Source: Actinoallomurus spadix
GTDB lineage: Bacteria > Actinomycetota > Actinomycetes > Streptosporangiales > Streptosporangiaceae
Assembly: GCF_024055725.1 (NCBI RefSeq)
Contig: NZ_JAMXMX010000008.1
Span: 297,111 to 361,110, forward strand
DNA: 64,000 nucleotides
Direction of reading: 5' to 3'
Shown: piece after piece, positions 26,314 to 35,020 of the stretch
Position numbering within the stretch: position 1 is the stretch's first letter
Layout: each line of letters starts with the position of its first letter
Translations under genes and position numbers: made by a program
Notes under the pieces: model-generated
What the model saw: only the letters and a program-made list of their open reading frames with translations
Databases searched by the model: none
What the model was told of the DNA's origin: nothing

Positions 26314-26706
26314 ATGACCACACTCGACGCCGAGGCCCGTGCTCTGTTCGCCGGACCGAACATCGCCCACATCGCGACACTCCTGCCTGACGGCGGGCCG
26401 CACTCGGTTCCGGTCATGGTCGACATCGAGGGCGATCACCTGGTCTTCTTCACCTCACCTCGTTCGCGCAAGAGCCGTAATCTGGCGGCGGACGACCGCC
26501 TCGCGATCTCGGTGACCGACCGGGAGAACCTGGTCCGCAGTGCGCTCGTCCGCGGCCGTGTCGCCAGGCGTATCGGCGGTGACGCGGGCTGGGAGATCGT
26601 CGATCGCATCTTCTCCAAATACACCGGCGGCCCGTACCCGCGGGGCGAGGAGCGCGAAGCATTCCTCGTCGAACCGACACATGTGATCGTCCCGACGTTC
26701 GGCTGA
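26314..26706 (+). CDS. PPOX-class F420/FMN-dependent oxidoreductase
   Basis: 130 aa with the split-barrel PPOX fold: I-A-H-I-A-T-L-L-P-D-G-G-P-H-S-V-P-V-M-V, then F-F-T-S-P-R-S-R-K-S-R-N-L, which binds the cofactor phosphate. AGGAGAG precedes the ATG. Family members reduce diverse substrates with F420H2 or FMN. It is 30 bp from the epimerase gene and 9 bp from the next, so the three are one operon. Confidence 0.88.
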   Translation: MTTLDAEARALFAGPNIAHIATLLPDGGPHSVPVMVDIEGDHLVFFTSPRSRKSRNLAADDRLAISVTDRENLVRSALVRGRVARRIGGDAGWEIVDRIFSKYTGGPYPRGEEREAFLVEPTHVIVPTFG

Positions 26707-26715
26707 GGAACAGAG

Positions 26716-27312
26716 ATGGCCAGGGTCGTCATGCAGGCGGTCGTGTCGGTGGACGGCTACATCGCCCGTCCCGACGACTCGGTCGGACCACTGTTCGACT
26801 GGTACTTCAACGGCGACACCGAGGTGACCGCCGGCGCGAGCGGCTGGACCTTCCATGTCTCGCGGAGGTCCGGGGGCTACGTTCAGGCCTTCTGGGACGC
26901 CGTCAAGGTCACGGTGATCGGCCGGCACCTGTTCGACACCACGAACGGCTGGGACGGCAAGCCGGCCGCCGGGGACGAACTGGTCGTCGTCACCCACCGG
27001 CCCCTACCGGAGCAGTGGCTCGCCGACCACCAGGACGCACCGTTTCACACCGCCAGCTCCGTCGAGGCGGGCATCGCGCTCGCCAAGGACCTCGCGGGCG
27101 ACGGTCTGGTTTGTGTGACCGCCGGCGACCTCGGCGGTCAGGCGTTCTCGGCGGGACTGGTCGACGAGGTCGCAATGGACGTCGCCCCGGTGGTCCTGGG
27201 TGAAGGGGTGCGGTTCTTCGGCAGCCACACCGGCACGGTGCTCCTCGACGATCCCGACCAGGTGGTCCACGGCGACCGAGTTCTGCACCTGCATTACACG
27301 GTGAAGCGCTGA
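26716..27312 (+). CDS. Dihydrofolate-reductase family (RibD-like) protein
   Basis: 198 aa. V-V-M-Q-A-V-V-S-V-D-G-Y-I-A opens the DHFR-like fold, V-T-V-I-G-R-H-L-F-D-T-T-N-G-W follows, and V-D-E-V-A-M-D-V-A-P-V-V-L-G-E-G-V-R-F-F closes it. A non-folate NADPH reductase is likely. It is the second intact member of this superfamily in the island cluster, and only distantly like the gene at 23053. Confidence 0.9.
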   Translation: MARVVMQAVVSVDGYIARPDDSVGPLFDWYFNGDTEVTAGASGWTFHVSRRSGGYVQAFWDAVKVTVIGRHLFDTTNGWDGKPAAGDELVVVTHRPLPEQWLADHQDAPFHTASSVEAGIALAKDLAGDGLVCVTAGDLGGQAFSAGLVDEVAMDVAPVVLGEGVRFFGSHTGTVLLDDPDQVVHGDRVLHLHYTVKR

Positions 27313-27695
27313 CCGATCGACCGCGTCGTCGTGCACCTGCGCCCACCGCTCGGCGCCTCGTTCACGGTGAATCCCAGTACCCCCGGCCATCGCGGGCATC
27401 TCTACCAGGCAGCACCGAACCGCCTCATCCGCTCATCGGCATGAGCGCGCCGGCCAGGAAAGACGCGAGGTCAGCGGCAGAGAGCATGGCGGCGGATCAC
27501 GACGCCATTAGTGCCGAGGAATCCGGCGAGCGGGCCGACCACCGCCAGTACCAGCACCGCCACTACGACGGCGACCGCATGGACACCGAGCGCAACGGAA
27601 CAGGCACCCGGCAACGCGCTCGACGCTGACGGACGCCCCAGCGGTGCGGAGGCATCCCAGCCGCCGCGGGGTGGGTCGCGCACTCGCCGGCGGTG
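27313..27695. other. Non-coding stretch with relic of a small membrane-protein gene
   Basis: No gene that I trust. On the minus strand 27471-27683 could encode G-V-H-A-V-A-V-V-V-A-V-L-V-L-A-V-V-G-P-L-A-G-F-L, a single membrane helix. The DNA shares blocks with 20340-20600. Both copies sit just before a decayed integrase end, so they probably descend from one element gene. Confidence 0.45.
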
Positions 27696-27755
27696 AATGA
27701 GACCAAAAATGAACCGGAACGACGCTGGGCGCCCCTCCGGGGGAGAGACGCCCAG
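27696..27755. repeat. Relic of an integrase 3' end: arm repeat plus hairpin
   Basis: AATGAGACC, three bases, AATGAACCG (27696-27716), then a hairpin CTGGGCG...CGCCCAG (27725-27755). Translated in the integrase frame this reads N-E-T-K-N-E-P-E-R, like N-E-T-E-N-E-T-R of the live integrase. It is a scar of an earlier element's integrase gene. Confidence 0.75.
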
Positions 27756-27765
27756 GTCAAGGCCG

Positions 27766-27809
27766 GAGCCGCCTGTCGGAATCGAACCGACGACCTATTC
27801 ATTACGAGT
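27766..27809 (-). repeat. att copy 2: left end of the complete element
   Basis: 44 bp identical to 23932-23975 and to the tRNA-Thr end at 43493-43536. With the right-hand copy inside the intact tRNA it bounds the 15.7-kb AICE. Confidence 0.92.
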
Positions 27810-27832
27810 TCCGGTACCAGTAGTTCGGCACG

Positions 27833-27887
27833 GTCCGCTGAGGTACATCTGAGCAGCCAAGACGGCGAGTGGCGTACCTCGGCGGAC
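27833..27887. repeat. Inverted repeat at element left end, copy 2
   Basis: GTCCGCTGAGGTACA and CGTACCTCGGCGGAC pair at 13 of 15 positions across 25 bp. Position relative to att and spacer length equal those of the copy at 23999-24053. Confidence 0.6.
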
Positions 27888-27916
27888 GGACGCGTATCAC
27901 CACTTACATGCGTCGA

Positions 27917-27937
27917 AATGAGACCACGTTTGAGACG
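27917..27937 (+). repeat. Arm-type repeat at element left end, copy C
   Basis: AATGAGACC, three bases, then TTTGAGACG. The same repeat stands at the opposite end of the element inside the integrase gene (43422-43442), as expected for P and P' arm sites. 27938-28220 holds no further signal that I can name. Confidence 0.6.
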
Positions 27938-28220
27938 GTTCTACGGTTGACGGATCTGCTGTGCCGGTAGCTCGCGTCAGGCTCGCAGGCGCCGAGCGGG
28001 CGATCTTCCGCCGATAAGGAATACCGACACCCCTGCTCGTGCCACATCCACTGAGGTAGAGGGTGTCCCGCGTGCGGTCAAAACATCGTTCTGGTTGTCC
28101 AGCTCGTACGGCAGGCATCGAATCGTTCGTCCCAGTAGCTCCCAACGCGGCTCCCGGGAGCACGCCATCGTTGCGACATGGAACTATTAGCGATCATCGG
28201 GAGCGGCAGGAAGAGGCCAC

Positions 28221-29117
28221 ATGCTTGCACAGCCGGACGGGCCACCGGGCACGCAGAAGGCACGAGCCCGGCAGTATGCGCTCTGCACAGTTGCGCTGAG
28301 GTACGACCGGATCAGCGCCGGCGCCGAGGGAGTCTTCGACCAGGCGCTGACAAACGGCCTCGCCGCGATCGTCGCTCACATGTGGCCTGGCAAAGAGATC
28401 GGCCGGCGCGGTCGTGTGAAGTCGGCCGCCGAACTGCTGGAGGTGATCGCCGAGGAGGGTGTCGCTGCCGACGGCGGCACCATTCAGGTCGTGTACGAAC
28501 GAGGCGAGGAGCCCGAACCGGAGCCCGAACCGGAAACCCAGCTGGTTGAGGACCCGTTCGGTGGCCCGTCTCGGATCTTCGAACGGACCTCAAGCTGGAT
28601 GCCGAACTACATCACGGTGAATGCAGCTGTCCTCAAGGGAGCGATCGAAGCCACCCAGGCGATCCGGCACGCACGAGCCACTGACGCCGATACCGACGTG
28701 ACGCTGTCCGAGGAACAGATCGAGGCACTCGACGCCCTTTCCTACCATCCCGCGCTGGACGGCATGTCGGAACATCTTTACGAGCGAGTCACAGAGGACG
28801 ATGAGGCCGCCGATCGAGCGGAGGCGGAACGAGCGCTCGCGTACCTAAAGCTTCTCCGAGAAGGTGGCGAGCTGGAGCGACGAGCTGCGATCGACTACCG
28901 TGCGGAGTACGAGTACCACTACCCGGACGCGCGCGTCGAGGTCTATCAGTGCCCGGTGTGTGAGAACTACTCCTTGGTCGCGCACGGACACGACGGGTGG
29001 ATCGGCGAGGTCGGTATCGGCCAATGCGTCGTCTGCGGCTACCAGCGCAGCAGTGCCGTGGCAGATGACATCGCGATGGGCATCCAGATACGGCGAGCGG
29101 CCGACCGCGACGACTGA
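28221..29117 (+). CDS. Unknown protein with acidic linker and C-terminal zinc ribbon
   Basis: 298 aa, cytosolic. Residues 20-85 form a helical domain (YALCTVALRYDRISAGAEGVFDQAL, in parts). A repeated P-E-P-E-P-E linker (about 95-105) and a helical acidic region follow. The C-terminus has a C-P-V-C / C-V-V-C zinc ribbon (YQCPVCENYSLV ... GQCVVCGYQRS). I do not recognise a family. It is the first gene inside the element, transcribed toward the ABC-3C-like genes but 655 bp away, so it is probably a separate unit. Confidence 0.75.
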   Translation: MLAQPDGPPGTQKARARQYALCTVALRYDRISAGAEGVFDQALTNGLAAIVAHMWPGKEIGRRGRVKSAAELLEVIAEEGVAADGGTIQVVYERGEEPEPEPEPETQLVEDPFGGPSRIFERTSSWMPNYITVNAAVLKGAIEATQAIRHARATDADTDVTLSEEQIEALDALSYHPALDGMSEHLYERVTEDDEAADRAEAERALAYLKLLREGGELERRAAIDYRAEYEYHYPDARVEVYQCPVCENYSLVAHGHDGWIGEVGIGQCVVCGYQRSSAVADDIAMGIQIRRAADRDD

Positions 29118-29772
29118 GCCCTGTTGGTCAGCGGACCTGGCTGCTTGCCCACCCACCACTGAGGTCAACGTGGGTGCACGTGGGCCGGTGGCTGCCCCCG
29201 TTCCCATCGTTGCCGTCGACCGCACCCCGCGTTATCCGAGGATAAGCCGATCCGGACCGCAGGGCCGGCCACGGCCCGAGGACCGGAAGCGGCGGGTCAG
29301 CCGATCGCCCAAACTGGCACGGCGCCCGACCACCCACAACGATCGTAACGGCCGACAGCGAAAGCAACTGGCTACAGCACAACCAGAAAGAGCACGGCAT
29401 CTCAGCCTAGAGTGATCAGGAGCTCGCTCGGCAGTCACGCACCGGAGCATGTTCTCAACGAGCCCCCAGCGTGAAGCTGGTATCACCTATGAGAATCTGT
29501 GGCTTCCCTGATTCCTAGACAACGCGGCTACGCACGAGCGATCCAGGAGAGCAAGCTCTTACATGAACTCTGCCACAACGCGCAACTTATACCACCGTCC
29601 GGTAATGGCCAGTTTGCCCACACGCAGCGCAGAACTGGCTCCTCTGCCATCAGCAGCCCGTTGATCAGACGACGCCTCAGCAGAATGATCTTGATTGCTC
29701 AATCATCACAACTAAGTTACGTCCAGCGCAGCAATCAGTGACAGACTGTCCACACATACCTACCATGGCCCC
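29118..29772. other. Gap upstream of the conflict operon
   Basis: No convincing coding sequence. GC drops in the second half (about 29480-29760), which likely holds the promoter of the following three-gene operon. I see no clear repeat or array. Confidence 0.5.
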
Positions 29773-30987
29773 ATGGCGGTCGCAGACGAATCCCCTGGAC
29801 CTGATCCACTAACTCATCGTCGACCGGTTGAGGATGCAGGAGCTGCCACCGCTCGGTGGTACATGTTCCAATATCGATGCGCGACTCGTCATTGTCTCGA
29901 AATGATCAAGCCCGAGTCAGGCCTTGCATGGATTCTCTGTGAATGGCATACGGACTATGTACTCGGTTGGCAGGACGGCGCGAAGTCCATTGTGAGCATC
30001 AAGTCCAGAGAACCAGATTCCGGCTTTTGGACTATCGCGCGGCTTTTTTCCGACGGCGGCCTTGGGACACTCTTCGAACGTTGGATTGAGTGCGGCAGGC
30101 CACGTGAAAGTCGTTGGCTCACCAACGGGGGGCTAGATCAGGATTGCCGGAGCCTTCGGGATGCATGCTCTTCTAATAAAGGCATCGAAACCCACATCAC
30201 GGATCTTAAGGATCGCTTCAAAGCATCCGAAAGCGATACCAGAGCTTTTCTTAACTCGTTGCGCATCTACAACAAATTCCCCGACGTTGAGCATTTTAGA
30301 GCTCTTGATGTAGAGAATTACTGCAGGCCACTCTTGAAGTCTCATAATCCTACGTCCGACATGGGTCGCGTGCTCTACGACGCCATCTACAATCTCGTGG
30401 CGGAGGCTGCGGCGGCCTTAGGCGAAGATCGCAGCGAATGGCTGCTAGCAAGCCAAGGATCTCTCGATGAGTTCACCCTGTTGCAAAGGGACATTCAAAG
30501 ACGCTTTGTAACACGGCAAGATGTGCTCGACGCGTTTCGCGCCATTGTGACACAGGTAAGCGCCGAACTACCTGCTGCAGTTCCCGGCACGACAAGGCTG
30601 ACCAAAAAGCTCGTTAAGGGGAACGTGGTTCCCACCGCTATTGCAGCAGCGCGACGTGCCCGTCGAGAGTGGGCACAGTACGAATACGCGAACACTCCCC
30701 CAATCCCCAATGGTGATCCCGCTGCAGATTTCGGAAGACTCAGGGCGATAGTCACATCTGAAGCTTCGGAATCTCAACGCATCGCCCGCCAAAGCGGTGA
30801 ACCCTACGGGGATGCAATGTTGAGCGAGATACAACGCCGCATCGGAGCGCTCACCCGCGATATGAAAGACTTCTCCGGGCTAGACTCAAGGGTTCTTATG
30901 GGTCTCGTCTATGACCTGACCGCTAGATGCGAGATCTGGTGGTCGGATTGGTTCGACCCTGACCTCCCGGATAGGGAATCAGCATGA
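29773..30987 (+). CDS. ABC-3C effector candidate: DUF4297-like nuclease protein
   Basis: 404 aa. The N-terminal 120 residues follow the DUF4297/Cap4-type nuclease layout: D-A-G-A-A-T-A-R-W-Y-M-F-Q-Y-R-C-A, then C-E-W-H-T-D-Y-V-L, then S-I-V-S-I-K-S-R-E, then a W-T-I-A-R-L-F stretch. E, D and the I-K-S lysine are plausible PD-(D/E)xK residues. The remaining 280 residues are helical and unlike anything I know; in three-component ABC systems this part contacts the ATPase. It overlaps the next gene by 4 bp. GC and codon use are clearly lower than in the flanks. Confidence 0.65.
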   Translation: MAVADESPGPDPLTHRRPVEDAGAATARWYMFQYRCATRHCLEMIKPESGLAWILCEWHTDYVLGWQDGAKSIVSIKSREPDSGFWTIARLFSDGGLGTLFERWIECGRPRESRWLTNGGLDQDCRSLRDACSSNKGIETHITDLKDRFKASESDTRAFLNSLRIYNKFPDVEHFRALDVENYCRPLLKSHNPTSDMGRVLYDAIYNLVAEAAAALGEDRSEWLLASQGSLDEFTLLQRDIQRRFVTRQDVLDAFRAIVTQVSAELPAAVPGTTRLTKKLVKGNVVPTAIAAARRARREWAQYEYANTPPIPNGDPAADFGRLRAIVTSEASESQRIARQSGEPYGDAMLSEIQRRIGALTRDMKDFSGLDSRVLMGLVYDLTARCEIWWSDWFDPDLPDRESA

Positions 30988-31505
30988 GCCAGCAAGAGGA
31001 AATGAACTACCACATAGCTCGCCTACTGGTCATCCTTCGCCACTTTGGCCCCACCGAGAAAAGACCATTGAAAGGTATCACAAAGCTCGCAAAGCTCGAC
31101 TTCCTACTACGCTATCCTGCTTTTACGGATCAGATCATCGCAAATCGGGGACTTCAATGGCCACTTGGTGCCGAGCCAAGCGAAAGTGAGTTCAAGGCGG
31201 TTGAAAGCAGAATGATTAGATATAAATATGGACCTTGGGATGATCGCTACTATCCGTTGATCGGTAGGCTAGTGGGCCTCGGTTTGGCAGAAGTATCAAA
31301 AGAGAAACGTGCGCTCTCGATCCGACTCACTGACGAAGGTCGCGCTCGAGCAGAGTCGATCTCTAGGACTCGGGAATGGCTCGAAGTCGAATTGAGAGCT
31401 CGATTCCTGCGGGAGAATCTCAACCTTACCGGGAACCGCCTCAAGGAAATCATCTACGCGGAACTGCCTGATGTCGTCGATCGCCCGCATAGAGTTGAGA
31501 TCTAG
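30984..31505 (+). CDS. ABC-3C middle component candidate
   Basis: 173 aa, with start overlapping the upstream stop (ATGA). M-N-Y-H-I-A-R-L-L-V-I-L-R-H-F begins a helical, winged-helix-like domain. G-I-T-K-L-A-K-L-D-F-L-L-R-Y-P is the most family-like segment, and R-Y-K-Y-G-P-W-D-D-R-Y-Y follows. L-S-I-R-L-T-D-E-G-R-A-R-A looks like the wing of a wHTH. Small middle components with this look lie between effector and ATPase genes in ABC-3C loci. It should bridge ATPase and effector, by analogy. Confidence 0.65.
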   Translation: MSQQEEMNYHIARLLVILRHFGPTEKRPLKGITKLAKLDFLLRYPAFTDQIIANRGLQWPLGAEPSESEFKAVESRMIRYKYGPWDDRYYPLIGRLVGLGLAEVSKEKRALSIRLTDEGRARAESISRTREWLEVELRARFLRENLNLTGNRLKEIIYAELPDVVDRPHRVEI

Positions 31506-31507
31506 CC

Positions 31508-33433
31508 ATGAGTGAGCAACTTGTAATTGAAAGCCTCACAGTCCGGACCGAAAACGCTTCGGAGACGTATCGCTTCTCGCCGGGAGTGACGGCGATTACA
31601 GGTCCTATGGGTAGCGGCAAGAGCAGCATGCTTGAGCTAATCAAGTATGGGCTTGGTGGCCGCGCTCAGGTGATGCCCGCAATCCGTGACAACGTTACGT
31701 TGGTGCAGCTTAAAGTTCGCACAGGAACGCACTCTTTGGAGCTTACACGAGCTTTGGGAGGCCGGCTGATCGACGTGACAGATGCGGCTTCGGGTTCGCA
31801 AGTAGGCACATGGGCTACAACTAACCGACGAAACTTCCCGAAAGCGAGCCAGGAGCTACTAGCGGCCGTGGGCTTGCCGCGGGAGCTTCGGGTTCCCAAA
31901 AGACGCACGCGGCCGACGGGTGAGACAGTTCCAATCAGCTTCTTCGACGTCTACCGATACCTGTATCTCAGCCAGAACGGCATCGATAGCGATGTGATCG
32001 GACACTCTGATCCGAATCTGAATATTAAACGACTGGCCGTTTTCGAGCTTCTTTACGGGCTGAGTGACCCTAAAATTTTAGAACTCGCAGCACAGAGGGC
32101 AACGTACACGCAGAAGGCAGAACAGGCATCTAACGCCGCTAAGCATATCCGTCAGTTCCTTGAGGAGAACGGAGAAGTCGATCTCCTCTCTTTGGCAGAA
32201 CGCCGTAAGGCTGCGGAGCAGCAAAAAGCTGTCGCTCAGCACCGGTTGACAGAGCTACGGAGAGATTCTGCTCGAAGCTTTCACTCACCAAGCACCCTTC
32301 AAAGGGTGACGCGACTTCGAGAAGAGCTAGCCAACATTGAGGAAGAAAAGCAGACGCTTCTTCGCGATATCGAGAAAAGTAAAAGTATCCTCGCTCAGCT
32401 TGATCTAGAGGAGATTGCCCTACAGAAGGATGCGGCTGCAGCGCAGTCATTGTCTGGCCTGGAGTTCACACGTTGCCCGCGCTGTCTACAGTCAATAGAC
32501 GACCGAGAAGTCCCAGCGGGCACATGCATTCTTTGTTACCAACATCAAGCACCAAGCTCTCCTAGCTCGACAGAGGTCAGTCGTATCAGAGATCAACGCA
32601 AAGAAACTCAGATACTTCTTGACGAGGACCTTCAAGGGCTTCAGAGGGTTGATGAAAGCCTAGATGCAGTTCGCGAACAACTCGCTACGGTCTTGACGGA
32701 GATGGAGGCCCGTTCCGGCAATCCGGCTCATCCGATCCTGGATGAAGTTGCAGATGCGGCGGCATCGCTCGCTCGTATCGAATCGCAGATAGGCCAGATA
32801 GTTGCAGCGCAGGCGCGTTGGTCGTCATACCAAAGCCTGTACGAGGCAGCCGAGGAGGCGACCAGCATCGCAGCAGAACTTGCCCAAAAGGAGAGAGATC
32901 TTCGTATCGAGCTAGAAGAAAATCAAACCATTCTTAATGACTTGTCAGAAGTTTTCGATGAGACTTTGGCTAGCATGCGCGACCCATGGTATCGCGAGGC
33001 GCATATTGATCCAGGTAACTATCTTCCCGTTGTAGATGGCGAGCCATTCGATCTACTGAGTGTCGGAGGTGGCCGGAAAACGCTAGTGAATGTGGCTTAT
33101 CATCTGGCGAACCTCAGTATGGCCCTTTCGCATCCCGCACAAGTAATGATGCCGCGTATGCTTCTAATCGATAGCCCGAGGAAGAATGTCGGCGAAGGCG
33201 CACTTGATCGGTCGGTTGCTGAAGCGATCTATAGAAGGATGCGCACACTTCAAGATTCCTACGCTAAGAGCTTCCAAATAATCATTGCCGATAACGAACT
33301 CCCCGCTTCTGCAGAGTCTTGGGTATCGCGCGTGGTGCGACTAGATCACGAGAAGCCACTTGTACCGGGCGTAGGACATCCTGGAGATTCTGTGGAGACT
33401 CTAGGAAGCGCTTCGACGGTCGAGATCGGCTGA
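31508..33433 (+). CDS. ABC-3C ATPase candidate (SMC/Rad50-like, zinc-hook)
   Basis: 641 aa, 2 bp after the middle component. Walker A is G-P-M-G-S-G-K-S-S near residue 36. Coiled coil runs from about 190 to 300 and 350 to 480, and between the arms stands C-P-R-C ... C-I-L-C, a zinc hook or ribbon. The signature-like L-L-S-V-G-G-G-R-K-T-L-V-N and Walker B M-L-L-I-D-S-P-R-K-N near residue 555 follow. The Walker B ends in D-S-P, not D-E, as is typical of this offshoot of ABC ATPases. It probably senses DNA or phage structures and triggers the nuclease. Confidence 0.8.
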   Translation: MSEQLVIESLTVRTENASETYRFSPGVTAITGPMGSGKSSMLELIKYGLGGRAQVMPAIRDNVTLVQLKVRTGTHSLELTRALGGRLIDVTDAASGSQVGTWATTNRRNFPKASQELLAAVGLPRELRVPKRRTRPTGETVPISFFDVYRYLYLSQNGIDSDVIGHSDPNLNIKRLAVFELLYGLSDPKILELAAQRATYTQKAEQASNAAKHIRQFLEENGEVDLLSLAERRKAAEQQKAVAQHRLTELRRDSARSFHSPSTLQRVTRLREELANIEEEKQTLLRDIEKSKSILAQLDLEEIALQKDAAAAQSLSGLEFTRCPRCLQSIDDREVPAGTCILCYQHQAPSSPSSTEVSRIRDQRKETQILLDEDLQGLQRVDESLDAVREQLATVLTEMEARSGNPAHPILDEVADAAASLARIESQIGQIVAAQARWSSYQSLYEAAEEATSIAAELAQKERDLRIELEENQTILNDLSEVFDETLASMRDPWYREAHIDPGNYLPVVDGEPFDLLSVGGGRKTLVNVAYHLANLSMALSHPAQVMMPRMLLIDSPRKNVGEGALDRSVAEAIYRRMRTLQDSYAKSFQIIIADNELPASAESWVSRVVRLDHEKPLVPGVGHPGDSVETLGSASTVEIG

Positions 33434-33680
33434 AGACACCGCCAGAAGCCAGCGGCCGGCGGTTCGAGCCGGGATCGGCCCGCGGACGCCGCAGGCCCGG
33501 CCCGAGGGCCGGTCGGCCTCCGGCGGCCCGCGTAGCGGGGCGCCCTTAAGGACGCACGGTAGATCCTTATCGACTCGGCCGGAGCTGCATCCTCCGTTGA
33601 GGCTTGACCCTCCGGACTGGGGCGACGCTCCTGCCCTGCTTGTCAAAACCGCGTTTCCCTCGTTATTGCTGAGTCTGAAT

Positions 33681-34412
33681 TCACGCCAATGACTGCGCTG
33701 ACCGCCACACTGCCTCGAAACTATGGGCGTACATGCTGGCAACGTCGTCACGCTCTGCGCGCCGTACGTGTAGGACGGGTGCGTTCGAGGCTGTGACGCC
33801 ATAGGCATGCGGGTTGACGAGGAGGTCGTCGTCGGCGCAATAGAGCGATGCGTACAGGACCGTGCTGTGTAGACGGATCTCGACACCGTCGACCTCGCGG
33901 AGTGGCTGGTACAGCACGATGCTGTTTCGGATCTTGGCTGCCATCGCCTCGTCCACGCCTTCGTCGGCACCCCGTTCGGCGACGTGCGGGCTATTCGGGT
34001 CGCCGAGCAAGATGCGTACGGAGACGCCAGCGTGCGCTCTTTCCGCAAGGATGCGGAGAATCCCAATGTCTTCAGCGAGGAACAGGCCCGAGTAGACGAG
34101 GATGCCAATCTCCCGTTCAGCCTGGCTGAAGAGCCATTGCCATACGCTGCGGGGAACAGCCCAACGGTGTGCGTAGGAGGCTTCGATCTCAGCGCCGCCA
34201 TGTTGTGGCGATGGTGGCGCAGGAACCTCAGCGCGCCAAATCTTCGCCTGGTCGATGCCAACGAGATCGGCGAGTTGAGAGCGGTGACGCGGGTAGGGAC
34301 GTCGTCCGTCCAGCCAGCGGCGCACGGTCTTCACGTCCACGCCCAAGCGCGTAGCTACGTCCTGCTCAGTCAGGCCAGCCTCAGCAAAAACACGCCTCAA
34401 GGTCTCCTTCAC
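33681..34412 (-). CDS. XRE regulator with DUF5919/PLD-like C-terminus, copy 1
   Basis: GTG at 34412, behind GGAGG, gives 243 aa. The HTH (LTEQDVATRLGVDVKTVRRWLDGRRPYP, in parts) is followed by a domain with I-L-V-Y-S-G-L-F-L-A-E-D and V-S-V-R-I-L-L-G-D-P-N-S-P, ending S-F-E-A-V-W. This resembles the DUF5919 domain, related to phospholipase-D folds, but no HKD motif is visible, so I infer ligand binding only. A paralogue lies at 37028-37771. Direct AGACGTCC repeats lie just upstream. Gap 33434-33680 holds GC-rich inverted repeats and no gene. Confidence 0.8.
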   Translation of the reverse strand: MKETLRRVFAEAGLTEQDVATRLGVDVKTVRRWLDGRRPYPRHRSQLADLVGIDQAKIWRAEVPAPPSPQHGGAEIEASYAHRWAVPRSVWQWLFSQAEREIGILVYSGLFLAEDIGILRILAERAHAGVSVRILLGDPNSPHVAERGADEGVDEAMAAKIRNSIVLYQPLREVDGVEIRLHSTVLYASLYCADDDLLVNPHAYGVTASNAPVLHVRRAERDDVASMYAHSFEAVWRSAQSLA

Positions 34413-34454
34413 CGCGATCCTCCAAACCGCGCTGCCTGGGCAGACGCTAACACA

Positions 34455-34474
34455 AGACGTCCCTAGACGTCCCC
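34455..34474. promoter_or_regulatory. Tandem AGACGTCC repeats upstream of XRE copy 1
   Basis: AGACGTCCCT and AGACGTCCCC stand in tandem with a 10-bp period, 42 bp before the GTG of the XRE gene. Related repeats are upstream of the HD gene (35933) and of XRE copy 2 (37789). Candidate operator of an element-encoded regulator. Confidence 0.55.
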
Positions 34475-34579
34475 TACCTGTCCGTGAGAGGTCCGCGCTC
34501 TCACGCAAGCCTGTGTGGACATGCGGCGGATCGATCCGGTCCGTCGCTCGCGGACGGACCGCAGGCTGCGAGGCGCAAG

Positions 34580-35020
34580 ATGACTGAATGCTCTCGATCG
34601 AGTTGCATGCTGATGCCGGCCTTGCCACACACAGTCGGTAAGGCTCGGCAGTACGTGCGATGGCTGCTCGCCGCATGGAAGCTGCCTTCGATGGTGGACA
34701 CCGTCGAGCTGCTGGCCAGCGAGTTGGTGACGAACGCCATCAACGCGACCGGCGTTACCGAGATACCGGAAGACGCCAACCAACTCGCCGGCAAGGCGCA
34801 GCCCATCTACCTCTGCCTCTCGGTACGGCCTGAGGCCGTGCTGATCGAGGTCTGGGACTCCAGCAGTACGCCGCCGCTACAGCGTGCGGCGGCGGACGAC
34901 GAAGAGAACGGCCGCGGGCTGGTGCTCGTGCAAGCGCTATCGAAGGAATGGGGCTGTGTCCTCCTACCTACGGGCGGCAAGATCGTCTGGTGCGAGTGTC
35001 TGATCGAGGGGTCGGCATGA
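34580..35020 (+). CDS. ATP-binding protein, anti-sigma/HATPase_c-like
   Basis: About 146 aa. L-L-A-S-E-L-V-T-N-A-I-N-A-T is the N-box of GHKL ATPases. E-V-W-D-S-S-S-T-P-P and N-G-R-G-L-V-L-V-Q-A-L-S-K-E-W-G supply the G1 and G2 boxes. Stand-alone HATPase proteins like this are common in actinobacteria and include SpoIIAB/RsbW-type kinases. The partner here is unknown. The start at 34580 is tentative. It overlaps the next gene by 4 bp. Confidence 0.8.
   Translation: MTECSRSSCMLMPALPHTVGKARQYVRWLLAAWKLPSMVDTVELLASELVTNAINATGVTEIPEDANQLAGKAQPIYLCLSVRPEAVLIEVWDSSSTPPLQRAAADDEENGRGLVLVQALSKEWGCVLLPTGGKIVWCECLIEGSA

Noticed and set aside
29499..29741. A possible 80-aa gene in the gap before the ABC-3C-like operon.
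   Set aside because: No ribosome site, odd composition and no family-like segment.
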